NCBI GenBank assembly: GCA_900318205.1
Contig: ONJS01000017.1
Coordinates: 42,819 to 106,818, forward strand
DNA length: 64,000 nt
Source of the DNA: an uncultured Prevotellaceae bacterium
GTDB lineage: Bacteria; Bacteroidota; Bacteroidia; Bacteroidales; Muribaculaceae
Reading direction: 5' to 3'
The first letter of the stretch is position 1, and every line of letters begins with the position of its first letter. A program made the position numbers and the translations under genes. The notes below the pieces were generated by a model. That model was not told the origin of the DNA. It did no database searches and saw only the letters and a program-made list of their open reading frames with translations. Shown piece by piece: positions 8,485 to 16,201 of this stretch.

Positions 8485-9576
8485 TTACTTCTCTTGCACG
8501 AAGGGTTTCAGTCCTTTAGCCGCTTCCTTGGCGGTGATGCGCTTGCCGCCGTTGTCCAAGTCGATAAGGATATAGCGATCGTGGCCCATGCCCAGTTCCT
8601 TCATGTAAGACAGCTGGCGCAGGCCGTGGCGGCTCTCGATGCGCTCCAGCATGTCGTGGTGTTCCTCTTCGGTCATGGCGTAGATGATATCGATGCAGGC
8701 CTGATCGATGGCGAGCAGGTCGGTCGAGGACAGGATGCCGACGTTGGGCGTGACTACCGGTTCGGCTTCCAGACCCTCGCAGTCACAGGACACCGACATG
8801 TTACGCATCACGTTGACATAGGTCACGTGCTGCCCGAAGTAGTCGATACTGGCCTTGGTCGATTCGGTCATGCGTTCCATGAATTCCTCCTCCTTGATGT
8901 CCCACTGGTCGTCCTGGCCTGGGGTGGTGTGAATCCATGCCTTGCCGATACGGCCGTCGGCACAACCGATGCCGATGTTCTTGTTAGAGCCGCCAAAGCC
9001 GCCCTGGGTGTGGCCCTTGAAGTGTGTCAGCGCCACCATAGAGTCGTAGTTCTTGATGTGGCTGCCCATCGACATCTTGTCAAACCACTTGCCGCCGATG
9101 ACGGGCAGTGTCACGGTGTCCTCCTCGTCCAGAATGTCCACGGGACAGAAGGTCCAGCCGTTCACCTCCAGGGTCTTGCGGTGCAGCTCGGTCGTGTAGC
9201 GGTCGCCCTCGTAGTAGGTGTTGGTCTCGATGATGTGGGCACCCTTCAAGTCCTTTTCAATCAGGGCCTTTACCCACTCTCTCGGGATGATGTTGGGTCC
9301 ATGTTGCTCGCCCGTGTGCAGCTTCACTGCCACGCGGCCCTCGATCATCTTATTGACCTGCTCATAGGCCATGATCAGTCCCTCGGCACTCAGGTTGCGG
9401 GTGAAATAGACCACCGCCTCGTCGCCGGTGCGTTGGTCATAGGGGACATACTTGTTGCCGTCAACGCCGGCTACGGGTTTCTGTTCCATGTTGTCGTCGT
9501 TTTGTTGTGATGTTGTAGTGCAGCTGGCCATCAGGAGAGCGATGAGCAATGCAGTGAATACATGATTGAAATTCAT
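8485..9576 (-). CDS. DUF362 domain lipoprotein
   Basis: The 363-residue product has a lipoprotein signal (LIALLMASC, Cys near residue 19), so it should be anchored on the periplasmic or outer face. The rest follows the DUF362 pattern: VAVKLHTGE, a GAHIIETNTYY segment, SMVALTHFKGHTQGGFGGSNKNIGIGCADGRIGK, then VNVMRNMSVSCDCEG. In cytoplasmic DUF362 proteins a ferredoxin domain often follows. Here there is none, but the Cys pairs remain. The function of the family is unknown, with metal or Fe-S association suspected. Its promoter is at 9606-9636. Confidence 0.8.
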   Translation of the reverse strand: MNFNHVFTALLIALLMASCTTTSQQNDDNMEQKPVAGVDGNKYVPYDQRTGDEAVVYFTRNLSAEGLIMAYEQVNKMIEGRVAVKLHTGEQHGPNIIPREWVKALIEKDLKGAHIIETNTYYEGDRYTTELHRKTLEVNGWTFCPVDILDEEDTVTLPVIGGKWFDKMSMGSHIKNYDSMVALTHFKGHTQGGFGGSNKNIGIGCADGRIGKAWIHTTPGQDDQWDIKEEEFMERMTESTKASIDYFGQHVTYVNVMRNMSVSCDCEGLEAEPVVTPNVGILSSTDLLAIDQACIDIIYAMTEEEHHDMLERIESRHGLRQLSYMKELGMGHDRYILIDLDNGGKRITAKEAAKGLKPFVQEK

Positions 9577-9605
9577 AACAGTTGCGATTTGAGAGTTATC
9601 CTCGG

Positions 9606-9636
9606 CAAAAGTAGTATAAACAAACTGATTTTCAAA
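9606..9636 (-). promoter_or_regulatory. promoter for the DUF362 gene
   Basis: Minus-strand TTTG (9633-9636), a 19-base spacer and TACTTTTG (9606-9613), about 30 bases upstream of the ATG. Confidence 0.65.
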
Positions 9637-9649
9637 ATAAAAGGAGGAT

Positions 9650-9705
9650 AAAAAAAGGGCCTCGTCTCACGACGAAGCTGCCTTGTTAGGAAAAAAGTAT
9701 CATAT
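9650..9705 (-). ncRNA. candidate short RNA or attenuated leader upstream of the DUF362 gene
   Basis: A second minus-strand promoter (TTTG 9739-9742, 20 bases, TACTTTTG 9711-9718) would start a transcript near 9705. About 25-45 bases later there is a hairpin (9658-9666 with 9671-9679, loop of four, one mismatch) followed on the minus strand by six Ts (9651-9656). This predicts a roughly 55-nt terminated RNA, either a small RNA or a leader whose read-through would reach the DUF362 gene. No family is recognised. Confidence 0.35.
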
Positions 9706-9910
9706 TGCTGCAAAAGTAATAACGTTGGACGGAATGTGCAAATTTTTTGTGTTTTTTTTAACCTTTTGATGGCAAAATCACCGATATCGACTGACGAATT
9801 AAGCCTTTTTGGTGGGCTGTAGTCTGAAAAGTTTTCTTTTTGTTACCATTATCTAATGTTTTATTTATAACTTTGCCGCGGCAGAAAACAGATTAATATT
9901 ACGATAGACA

Positions 9911-10360
9911 ATGAAGAAATTCTTTTTGACACTTTTCGCGATTTTCGCGATGATGATTGCTGCTCCTGCAGCTCATGCTACTGACTGGTTTAGCGTGTGG
10001 TCCGACGGCGACGAGACGCTTGCTGTGAATCCCGAAATTTCGACCAGCGACAAAGGTACCAGCTACCTTGTCTGGGTGCGCAACTTCTATGAGACGCCCG
10101 AGTCTCGTGCCGCCTACAGCAAAGACCGTGGCTATGACAAGCCCGTGGCCTATAAGCTGACACTCTACAAGTTCACCGACGAATGGAACAAGTTCAACAT
10201 CGTGCAGGTGTCGGTCTATGACGAGGACGGCAACATCATTGACCAGTATGCCAACCCCGACATGGCCTCTACCGAGAGCATCATTCCTGCGGGCTCGCCC
10301 ATTGAGACCGTAGCCGAGGCCTCCAAGGTCATCTACGTGGTCAACAATGACCCTGAGTAA
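9911..10360 (+). CDS. small secreted protein, resembles surface-adhesin E-like proteins
   Basis: The 149-residue product has a clear signal peptide (MKKFFLTLFAIFAMMIAAPAAHA, cleavage near residue 23) and no transmembrane segment. Features such as YLVWVRNFY, VQVSVYDEDGNIIDQY and the ending IIPAGSPIETVAEASKVI resemble the general layout of surface-adhesin E-type small exported proteins, but this is a weak resemblance. A -7 box TAACTTTG lies 36 bases upstream, and a terminator follows immediately, so it is monocistronic. The function is unknown. Confidence 0.6.
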   Translation: MKKFFLTLFAIFAMMIAAPAAHATDWFSVWSDGDETLAVNPEISTSDKGTSYLVWVRNFYETPESRAAYSKDRGYDKPVAYKLTLYKFTDEWNKFNIVQVSVYDEDGNIIDQYANPDMASTESIIPAGSPIETVAEASKVIYVVNNDPE

Positions 10361-10384
10361 TATTAGGGTGCAACATGTGAAATC

Positions 10385-10427
10385 ATCCCTCCTTGGCCCA
10401 TGCGTCGTGGAGGGATTTTTGTTTTTT
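10385..10427 (+). terminator. intrinsic terminator
   Basis: ATCCCTCC (10385-10392) and GGAGGGAT (10409-10416) are followed by TTTTTGTTTTTT. The terminator is 25 bases after the stop of the small secreted protein. Confidence 0.8.
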
Positions 10428-10454
10428 CAAAACCATAATTGACAGAATCCAGGA

Positions 10455-11492
10455 ATGCAACCGATATCCATACGACTACTCAACCAGCAACTTGTTGCCC
10501 CTCAGTTCAACAGTCCTGCCGAGGTGGTCAGCCACATGGGCGCCATTCAGGCACAGGAATACCGCATGATGCGGTGGGCGGTGGGGATGCGGACACGCAA
10601 GCCTTCGGCCCGGGCTTTCAAGAAAGCCTTTGACAGCGGTGAGATCATCCGTCTGCATTTGATGCGAGGCACCTGGCAACTGGTTTCTGCCGATGACTAC
10701 TGGCCAATGGTTGAACTGTGTGCGCCCAAGGCAATCGCCGTTACACGCGGGTGGATGAACAGCAACAGGATTACGATTCCTGATGAGGAACTGATGCGCG
10801 TCAGGGATCTCCTTGTCCAAACGGCAGCCGACAGGGGCAGCGTGACAAAGGAGGATTTTGTCACCGCACTTGCCGAGAAAGACGTGCGTATGGATGACCA
10901 TCGCTTGTCTTATCACATCCGCATGGCGGAACTGTCGGGCATCCTGTGCAGCGGAGACCTGCTGCCCATGAAGGCAACCTATGCCCTCACTGCCGACAAG
11001 GTTGGGCCCAAGGTCAAGGTTGACCGTGATGAAGCCTTGATGCGATTGACGCTGAAGTATTTTCAGAGCCGCCAGCCAGCGACAATGGAGGACTTCGTGT
11101 GGTGGTCAGGACTAAACATCGGCGAGTGCCGCAAGGGGGTTGCACTCTTGGGCGATGCCCTGCAACTGGTGAAATGGAAGGGTAGGGACTTCTACTTGAC
11201 GGACCATTGCCGCACACGAGGCTTCAGGCAGGGCCGCTTCCTGCTGATTCCCCCTTATGACGAATACCTCATCAGCTACAAGAGCCGCGATATTGTACTC
11301 CGTGACGAGCACAGGCACCTGGCCCATAACAACAGCGGCATTTTCAAGCCTGTTATCGCGCTGGACGGCATCATCAGCGGCAACTGGGCACCCTTTATCA
11401 AAGACTGTCAAGTGGAAGCCTTCGACGGCGGGTTCAGTACCCAGGACGTCCAGGACGCATGGCAGGCGTATAGTGATTTCCTCTCAACATAA
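10455..11492 (+). CDS. winged-helix DNA-binding protein, AlkZ-like DNA glycosylase
   Basis: The 345-residue protein belongs to the HTH_42 superfamily, whose characterised members AlkZ and AlkX/YcaQ excise alkylated bases and unhook interstrand crosslinks. The catalytic-loop motif is visible as IQAQEY with Gln32 and Gln34, the QxQ form known from AlkZ rather than the QxD form of YcaQ. Further family features are LHLMRGTWQLVSADDYWPM and FLLIPPYDEYLISYKSR near the C-terminus. It has no SOS-like box that I can see and no obvious operon partner. A self-resistance role cannot be inferred, since no toxin cluster is adjacent. Confidence 0.82.
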   Translation: MQPISIRLLNQQLVAPQFNSPAEVVSHMGAIQAQEYRMMRWAVGMRTRKPSARAFKKAFDSGEIIRLHLMRGTWQLVSADDYWPMVELCAPKAIAVTRGWMNSNRITIPDEELMRVRDLLVQTAADRGSVTKEDFVTALAEKDVRMDDHRLSYHIRMAELSGILCSGDLLPMKATYALTADKVGPKVKVDRDEALMRLTLKYFQSRQPATMEDFVWWSGLNIGECRKGVALLGDALQLVKWKGRDFYLTDHCRTRGFRQGRFLLIPPYDEYLISYKSRDIVLRDEHRHLAHNNSGIFKPVIALDGIISGNWAPFIKDCQVEAFDGGFSTQDVQDAWQAYSDFLST

Positions 11493-11572
11493 GGGGATAC
11501 ACGAGGGGATACACACATGGCGGTGGAATGAAAAAAAGTGAGTTTTTGTGAACCGCCTATGTTGTTTTTTTG

Positions 11573-11603
11573 ATTACTTTTGGAGCAAATAACCAAAAGT
11601 AAT
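11573..11603. promoter_or_regulatory. palindromic promoter/operator before the tannase-like gene
   Basis: ATTACTTTTGG (11573-11583) and CCAAAAGTAAT (11593-11603) form a perfect 11-bp inverted repeat. The left arm contains the -7 box TACTTTTG (11575-11582) in the gene's direction, and the right arm contains the same box reversed. The repeat ends 5 bases before the ATG, so it could serve as an operator or sequester the ribosome-binding region. Confidence 0.5.
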
Positions 11604-11608
11604 GTGAC

Positions 11609-13204
11609 ATGAAAAGGATATTGACATGGATGCTGGCGCTTGCCGTGGTGGCTGGCGCTGGCGCTAAGACCAAGGCGGTGAAAACGCAACCGCAACTGAC
11701 GTTTGACCCGTCCATCGGTGAGACAAGGACCTTGACGATGCCCAATGGTGAGGAAGTGAACTACACGGCCTATGAGGGCATGTTCTTTGTGACCAACGTG
11801 GAAGACTCCGCCTATCAGACCATCAACGTGTATGTGCCTAATGGGGCGACGCAACAGACCCCGATATTGCTGCGCACCTATGTGGGCGGCTATATGGCAG
11901 CCCCTGCCCAGCAGCCCAAAGCCAGTGATGCCACGGGTAGAGCATTGCGGGAGGGCTATGTGGTTGCCATCCCCGGCAGCCGTGGCCGCAATTCAACCGT
12001 AATCGCCAGCAAAACAAATAAAAAGGCTGGCATCAAGAAGGGACAGACCATCTATACGGGCCGCGCTCCTGCCGCTATTCTGGACCTGAAGGCCGCCATC
12101 CGCTACCTGCGCCAGTTTGACGACGTGATGCTCGGCGATGCCGAGAAGATCATCACCGACGGCACTAGCGCCGGTGGAGCGATGTCGAGTCTGATGGGTG
12201 CTACGGGCAACAATCCTGCCTATGAGCCGCTGTTGCGCGCCATGGGTGCCGCCCAGCAGCGCGACGACGTGTTTGCCTCGGTGTGCTATTGCCCGATTAT
12301 CGACTTGGACCATGCCGATATGGCCTATGAGTGGCTTTATAACGGCACCGACAGCCGTCAGCAGGGCGATGCCGACGTGCTCGCCGTGAGCAACAAACTC
12401 AAAGCGCAGTTCCCCGCCTATCTGGCAAGCCTGAACCTGCACACGCCCGACGGCACACTGCTTACCGCCGACAACTACCTGGATTACATCAAGCGCGAAC
12501 TCATCCGCTCGGCACAGCTTGCCAAGAATGCTGGTGCCGACATCCCCGACAGCCTCGGCTTCACGTTCAGCAAGGAGGAAATGGGCGGGATGCCTCCCAT
12601 CAACGGAGGCGAGAAGAGTGTATCTAAACAAGAGTTAGCTGGTCAGAAGAAATTGTCAGAAAATGAATTTGACAAGATGATGTCACGGGATATTCAAGTC
12701 CGTCCGCCCATGAGGTTGCGTCTCCGGCCCTGCGATTACATCATCGACCTGGACATGCCGACTTATCTCAATTATGTCGTATCCACGCAGCCGCTGAAGA
12801 CTGCTCCAGCCTTTGACACGCAGGGCGTGGCTGGCGGACGAGCCTCGGGCGAGAACGAGGAGTTTGGCGACAAGAGCGGCAGTAGCGTCAACTTTACCGA
12901 CTATAGCGCCGCCAAGACCGGCTCGGCGCTGACCGATGAAATCCGCGAAAACGTGCGTCTGCTGAACCCGATGAACTTCATCGGCGACGGCGTGACCGAC
13001 GTGGCGCCACATTGGTATATCCGTCACGGAGCCCGTGACCGCGATACATCATTCCCTGTGCCCATTAATCTCGCCCTCAAACTCCAGAATGCGGGCAAGG
13101 ACGTCAACTTCCTGCTCGCGTGGAACCGTCCCCACAGTGGCGACTATGCCCTCGACGAACTCTTTGAATGGATCAACGGCATCGTGAAAAACAGCCGTCC
13201 CTAG
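11609..13204 (+). CDS. secreted alpha/beta hydrolase, subtype B tannase-like
   Basis: This 531-residue esterase has a signal peptide ending near residue 19 (VAGAGA). The nucleophile elbow GTSAGGAMSS places Ser187. A late Asp in GDGVTDVAPHWYIRHGARD and a His in WNRPHSGDY complete a plausible triad. The elbow, length and wide separation of Ser from Asp/His match subtype B tannases (such as Lactiplantibacillus TanLp1), which hydrolyse galloyl esters of plant polyphenols. A feruloyl-type or other carboxylesterase remains possible. It stands alone between a palindromic promoter and a strong terminator. Confidence 0.75.
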   Translation: MKRILTWMLALAVVAGAGAKTKAVKTQPQLTFDPSIGETRTLTMPNGEEVNYTAYEGMFFVTNVEDSAYQTINVYVPNGATQQTPILLRTYVGGYMAAPAQQPKASDATGRALREGYVVAIPGSRGRNSTVIASKTNKKAGIKKGQTIYTGRAPAAILDLKAAIRYLRQFDDVMLGDAEKIITDGTSAGGAMSSLMGATGNNPAYEPLLRAMGAAQQRDDVFASVCYCPIIDLDHADMAYEWLYNGTDSRQQGDADVLAVSNKLKAQFPAYLASLNLHTPDGTLLTADNYLDYIKRELIRSAQLAKNAGADIPDSLGFTFSKEEMGGMPPINGGEKSVSKQELAGQKKLSENEFDKMMSRDIQVRPPMRLRLRPCDYIIDLDMPTYLNYVVSTQPLKTAPAFDTQGVAGGRASGENEEFGDKSGSSVNFTDYSAAKTGSALTDEIRENVRLLNPMNFIGDGVTDVAPHWYIRHGARDRDTSFPVPINLALKLQNAGKDVNFLLAWNRPHSGDYALDELFEWINGIVKNSRP

Positions 13205-13240
13205 CAACCGTTTGTAACTTACCGAATGGTGCTAATACTA

Positions 13241-13279
13241 ATGGACCCCAAAAGTCGGATAAAAACTTTTGGGGTCCAT
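13241..13279. terminator. palindromic terminator
   Basis: ATGGACCCCAAAAGT (13241-13255) and ACTTTTGGGGTCCAT (13265-13279) form a perfect 15-bp stem with a 9-base loop, 37 bases after the hydrolase stop. The sequence GGACCCCAAAAGT also resembles a dispersed palindromic element seen between Bacteroidales genes, so it may be a mobile palindrome used as a terminator. Confidence 0.7.
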
Positions 13280-13391
13280 TTCATCATTCAATCTGATGGA
13301 ACAATCACCGCCCGTGCGTCAGCACGGCTAAAATACTGGGTCGGTTTCAGGACACATCTTCCACGAAGTGTTTAGGGAAGGAGTGTATCAG

Positions 13392-13976
13392 TTATTTCTT
13401 TTTCCAGGCACCGATGATTTCGCCGATATAGACGGCGTGGATGCCTGCGCTGAACCTGTCGTAGAAATTGCGCGGGGTGTCGTTGCGGAAGTCCTTGGCC
13501 TCTTGATGAAAGGCGGTGATGATTTCACACTCGATTACCGTCTTGGCCTCGGTGTAATAGGGCGTCCCGTTGGGCGTATAGGCCACATGCAGGCCCAGTG
13601 CCGCCGCTTTGTCTCCGTCACGGCCGCTGTGGCTGCCCATGTAACTTGCCACCTCCTCGTCGTCAAACTCCATGAAGGTGAACCTCGGGTAACGCTCCAT
13701 GAACTCATAGGTGTAACGTGCCGGAGCCACATAGACGCTCACGGTCAAACGGTTGTAACCCAGGTAATTGCCCAGGCTGCCCCAGCCGATGGTCATGGCG
13801 TTGTGGGCTGTTTTGTCGCCGGACAACAGGATAGGTGCCCGGGAAAAGAACGTGAACGCATTATCGGTAAACTCCTCCTTCAGGTTAATCTCCTTGTAGC
13901 CCTCAAGGGACTGGGCTAGAACGTCTTGCAGTGATAACATTGTCAACATGATGGCAAAAATGATGTACTTCTTCAT
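13392..13976 (-). CDS. flavin reductase-like domain protein with signal peptide
   Basis: The 194-residue product begins with an export signal (KKYIIFAIMLTMLSLQDVLAQS, cleavage near residue 21). The remainder is a flavin reductase-like split-barrel: FTFFSRAPILLSGDKTAHNAMTIGWGSLG is the FMN-contacting segment, then RYTYEFMERYPRFTF. Family members are normally cytoplasmic NAD(P)H:FMN oxidoreductases or FMN-binding proteins, so a signal peptide is unusual. It would imply a periplasmic flavoprotein. It has a promoter at 14005-14036 and is monocistronic. Confidence 0.75.
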   Translation of the reverse strand: MKKYIIFAIMLTMLSLQDVLAQSLEGYKEINLKEEFTDNAFTFFSRAPILLSGDKTAHNAMTIGWGSLGNYLGYNRLTVSVYVAPARYTYEFMERYPRFTFMEFDDEEVASYMGSHSGRDGDKAAALGLHVAYTPNGTPYYTEAKTVIECEIITAFHQEAKDFRNDTPRNFYDRFSAGIHAVYIGEIIGAWKKK

Positions 13977-14004
13977 ACTCCGAAACTTTGGTTGTTATGT
14001 CCCG

Positions 14005-14036
14005 CAAAGATACAGAACACCCAAGAATTTCCCAAA
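14005..14036 (-). promoter_or_regulatory. promoter for the flavin reductase-like gene
   Basis: Minus-strand TTTG (14033-14036), a 20-base spacer and TATCTTTG (14005-14012), about 29 bases before the ATG. Confidence 0.7.
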
Positions 14037-14128
14037 AGAAAATCCCAATAACCATTCAAAATGCCTTAAAATGAAGCACCTGTTTTACCAAAACTGAAAA
14101 AAAGATGCGGTTTTTGCGAAAAAATCAT

Positions 14129-14136
14129 TAACTTTG
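14129..14136 (+). promoter_or_regulatory. -7 box for the flavodoxin/lactonase pair
   Basis: TAACTTTG at 14129-14136 matches the -7 consensus. No well-spaced TTTG is visible. It predicts a leader of about 105 bases. Confidence 0.45.
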
Positions 14137-14245
14137 TAGGCGTGAAGGCGTGAATCATGAATGGCCTTCTCCCTTTACCTGAATGATCTGTCATCAACTA
14201 ATGAATCAACATTATCAATACTATTCAAATTAAACTACAACCACT

Positions 14246-14761
14246 ATGAACATCCTGATTTTACAAGGCTCGCCCAGAGCGAACGGCAACACCGCATGGA
14301 TGGCCGAAGAGTACAAGAACGCTGCCCTGGCAGCAGGTCATGACGTGACACTGGTCAACGTGTCGAAGAAGAAAATTGCGGGCTGTCTGGCTTGTGAATA
14401 CTGCCACGGCAAGGGCAACGGTGCCTGCATCCAGCAGGACGACATGCAGGAACTCTATCCACTGATGGCCGAGGCCGACGTGCTGGTACTGGCTGCCCCC
14501 ATCTACTACTTCACGCTGGCTGCCCAGATTCAGGCGCCCATCCAGCGCATGTACTGTGTGAACAGCCCCGCAAAGGTGAAGAAGATGGCGCTGCTCATGT
14601 CCTCCTATTCGCCCGGCGTGTATGACGGTGCCATGGCTGAGTACCGCGACATCTGCAACTACTGGAAAGTAGAGGATACCGGCATCGTGACCGCCAACGT
14701 TGAAGAGCAGAAGACCGACGCCACCAAGCAGAAGATCCAAGACCTGGTAAGCAAACTGTAA
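14246..14761 (+). CDS. flavodoxin family protein (NADPH-dependent FMN reductase-like)
   Basis: The 171-residue cytoplasmic flavoprotein starts directly with the phosphate-binding loop LILQGSPRANGNT, followed by CLACEYCHGKGNGACIQQDDM and VLAAPIYYFTLAAQIQ, which contacts the isoalloxazine ring. This is the layout of the iron-sulfur-flavoprotein/azoreductase-like branch (NAD(P)H-dependent oxidoreductase). The CxxCxxC-like Cys cluster is retained, so an Fe-S centre or redox thiols are possible. It forms an operon with the MBL-fold gene 24 bases downstream. Confidence 0.85.
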   Translation: MNILILQGSPRANGNTAWMAEEYKNAALAAGHDVTLVNVSKKKIAGCLACEYCHGKGNGACIQQDDMQELYPLMAEADVLVLAAPIYYFTLAAQIQAPIQRMYCVNSPAKVKKMALLMSSYSPGVYDGAMAEYRDICNYWKVEDTGIVTANVEEQKTDATKQKIQDLVSKL

Positions 14762-14785
14762 AAGACATTATCATTCAAGACTATT

Positions 14786-15532
14786 ATGGAAATCAAAGCA
14801 ATCCGCATGTTTGACGGCGGCTTCATGAACCAGCCGTTCGCCTTCGGTGGCGAGGAGGGTAGGGAAGCCTTCGACGACCAGATTATCTACCGCAGCAGCC
14901 TGCAGAACTTCCTCATCGACACGGGCGACGAGGTGATACTGATTGACACCGGCTTCAAGGCCGACTTTAATGCCCCTGCCAAAAAGCTGGGTGCTCCGCT
15001 CTATATGGGCGAACTGGTGGCCGACTATATGACGGCGTTTGGCGCCCTCGGCTATAAACCCGAGCAGGTGACTAAGATTCTCATCACCCACAAGCATCCC
15101 GACCACAGCGACTGCATCGGCGCGTTCCCCAATGCCAAGATCTATATCGCTCCTGAGGATGCCGACGCGATGAAGCTCGAGGGCGACAATATCGTCCGTG
15201 CCGAGTATGGCCAGGCCTATCACAACTTCCCCAACGCGATGCAGGTGGTCGACGGCCTCTGGTTTATTGAGGCAAGGGGGCACACCAAGGGCAACAGCAT
15301 CGCCATTTTGGAGCATGATGGCCTGTACTACATGTTCCATGGCGACGTGACCTACTGTGACGCTGCGTTGAAGGCTAACAAGCTCTCGATCATCTTCGAG
15401 GACCAGGCTGCAGCCCGCGAGACGCTTGACCGTGTGCGCGAATTCATCCAGCAGAATCCCACCGTTTATCTCTCCACCCATTGCCCCGAGGGCTACGAGA
15501 ACCTGGAGATGAAACGCGTGATGAAGTTGTAA
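14786..15532 (+). CDS. MBL-fold metallohydrolase, N-acyl homoserine lactonase-like
   Basis: The 248-residue metallo-beta-lactamase-fold protein has all expected metal ligands: HxHxDH as His102, His104, Asp106 and His107 (THKHPDHSDC), His166 in ARGHTKGNS, Asp187 in MFHGDVTY, and His232 in LSTHCPEG. The arrangement matches the AiiA/AHL-lactonase branch, which opens lactone rings. Bacteroidales are not known for AHL signalling, so the substrate may be another lactone or ester. It is co-transcribed with the flavodoxin gene. Confidence 0.8.
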   Translation: MEIKAIRMFDGGFMNQPFAFGGEEGREAFDDQIIYRSSLQNFLIDTGDEVILIDTGFKADFNAPAKKLGAPLYMGELVADYMTAFGALGYKPEQVTKILITHKHPDHSDCIGAFPNAKIYIAPEDADAMKLEGDNIVRAEYGQAYHNFPNAMQVVDGLWFIEARGHTKGNSIAILEHDGLYYMFHGDVTYCDAALKANKLSIIFEDQAAARETLDRVREFIQQNPTVYLSTHCPEGYENLEMKRVMKL

Positions 15533-15559
15533 ATGCTCGCTGCGCTCGCAGTTTAGACT

Positions 15560-15636
15560 GGCTGTGTCGTAATCTGCCTCTGTTTTTTAATCGACCTGAC
15601 CGAGAAATTAATTCAGGATTGAATGATGACACAGCC
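15560..15636. repeat. inverted repeat remnant
   Basis: GGCTGTGTC (15560-15568) and GACACAGCC (15628-15636) are inverted about 60 bases apart. Similar GAGGCTGTC...GACAGCCTC arms form the terminator at 23984, so this could be an element with an insertion in its loop. Confidence 0.35.
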
Positions 15637-15673
15637 TCCAAGGGGGCGTTGATGCTCCGACTTCTATAGAATA

Positions 15674-15715
15674 AACCATGCAGGTCCGTTGAAGACGGGC
15701 CTGCATGGTTGTTTG
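15674..15715. terminator. terminator between convergent genes
   Basis: AACCATGCAGG (15674-15684) pairs with CCTGCATGGTT (15700-15710), extended inward by CCGT/ACGG across one G-T pair, and is followed by TGTTTGTT. Confidence 0.65.
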
Positions 15716-15756
15716 TTGAGAGAGAGGGTCAGTCGGTCACGATAGTATGAGCGGAC

Positions 15757-16179
15757 TCATTTGTAGATGGCGTCTCGCAGTTCTGCAAAGCCAATCTGCG
15801 TTTTCCACACGTTATCTTCCTTGTAAAGGCGGAATTTTTTCTTCTTGACCGAGCCATCACTCAGTGTGATGTCACAGACCACTTCGGTGTAGCCGTCACG
15901 AACCTTTGCTTTCTTGGCAGTAACCTTGAATTTCTTTTCGGTGAGCTGTTTGAAGAATTCGTTTTTTTGATAATCGCTCAGTTTGTCCCCTTCTTTGAAT
16001 TTCACAGCCTCTTTGAGGAACTTTTTGTCACTTTTGTTGGGCAACTCGTTAAAGAGCGCTTCAACGGCCTGCTTGGCATTACGGTGGTACTTGTCGAGGT
16101 CAAGCACTGGGCTGTCGCAAGCACTTAGTCCAATGACACACAAGAGTGAAATAATAAAAATGCGCATGAAATGTTTCAT
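15757..16179 (-). CDS. small lipoprotein, unknown function
   Basis: The 140-residue product has a lipoprotein signal (IISLLCVIGLSAC, Cys about residue 21). The mature part is lysine-rich and ends in a beta-rich segment (VTAKKAKVRDGYTEVVCDITLSDG...), like DUF4878-style NTF2-fold lipoproteins, though I cannot assign it firmly. It is the last gene of a likely four-gene minus-strand operon and starts 22 bases after the aldo/keto reductase stop. Confidence 0.65.
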   Translation of the reverse strand: MKHFMRIFIISLLCVIGLSACDSPVLDLDKYHRNAKQAVEALFNELPNKSDKKFLKEAVKFKEGDKLSDYQKNEFFKQLTEKKFKVTAKKAKVRDGYTEVVCDITLSDGSVKKKKFRLYKEDNVWKTQIGFAELRDAIYK

Positions 16180-16201
16180 AATTCTATCAGGTTTTAGTGG
16201 T

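Larger units (their letters stand above)
9577..9910. other. divergent intergenic region
   Basis: This 334-base region holds two minus-strand promoters, a minus-strand hairpin-T tract (see the candidate RNA) and, at 9868-9875, a plus-strand TAACTTTG -7 box for the gene at 9911. I see no ORF with support. Confidence 0.6.

Noticed and set aside
13241-13279. Insertion-sequence end
   Set aside because: The palindrome resembles dispersed elements, but no transposase or second end is present. Terminator function explains it.
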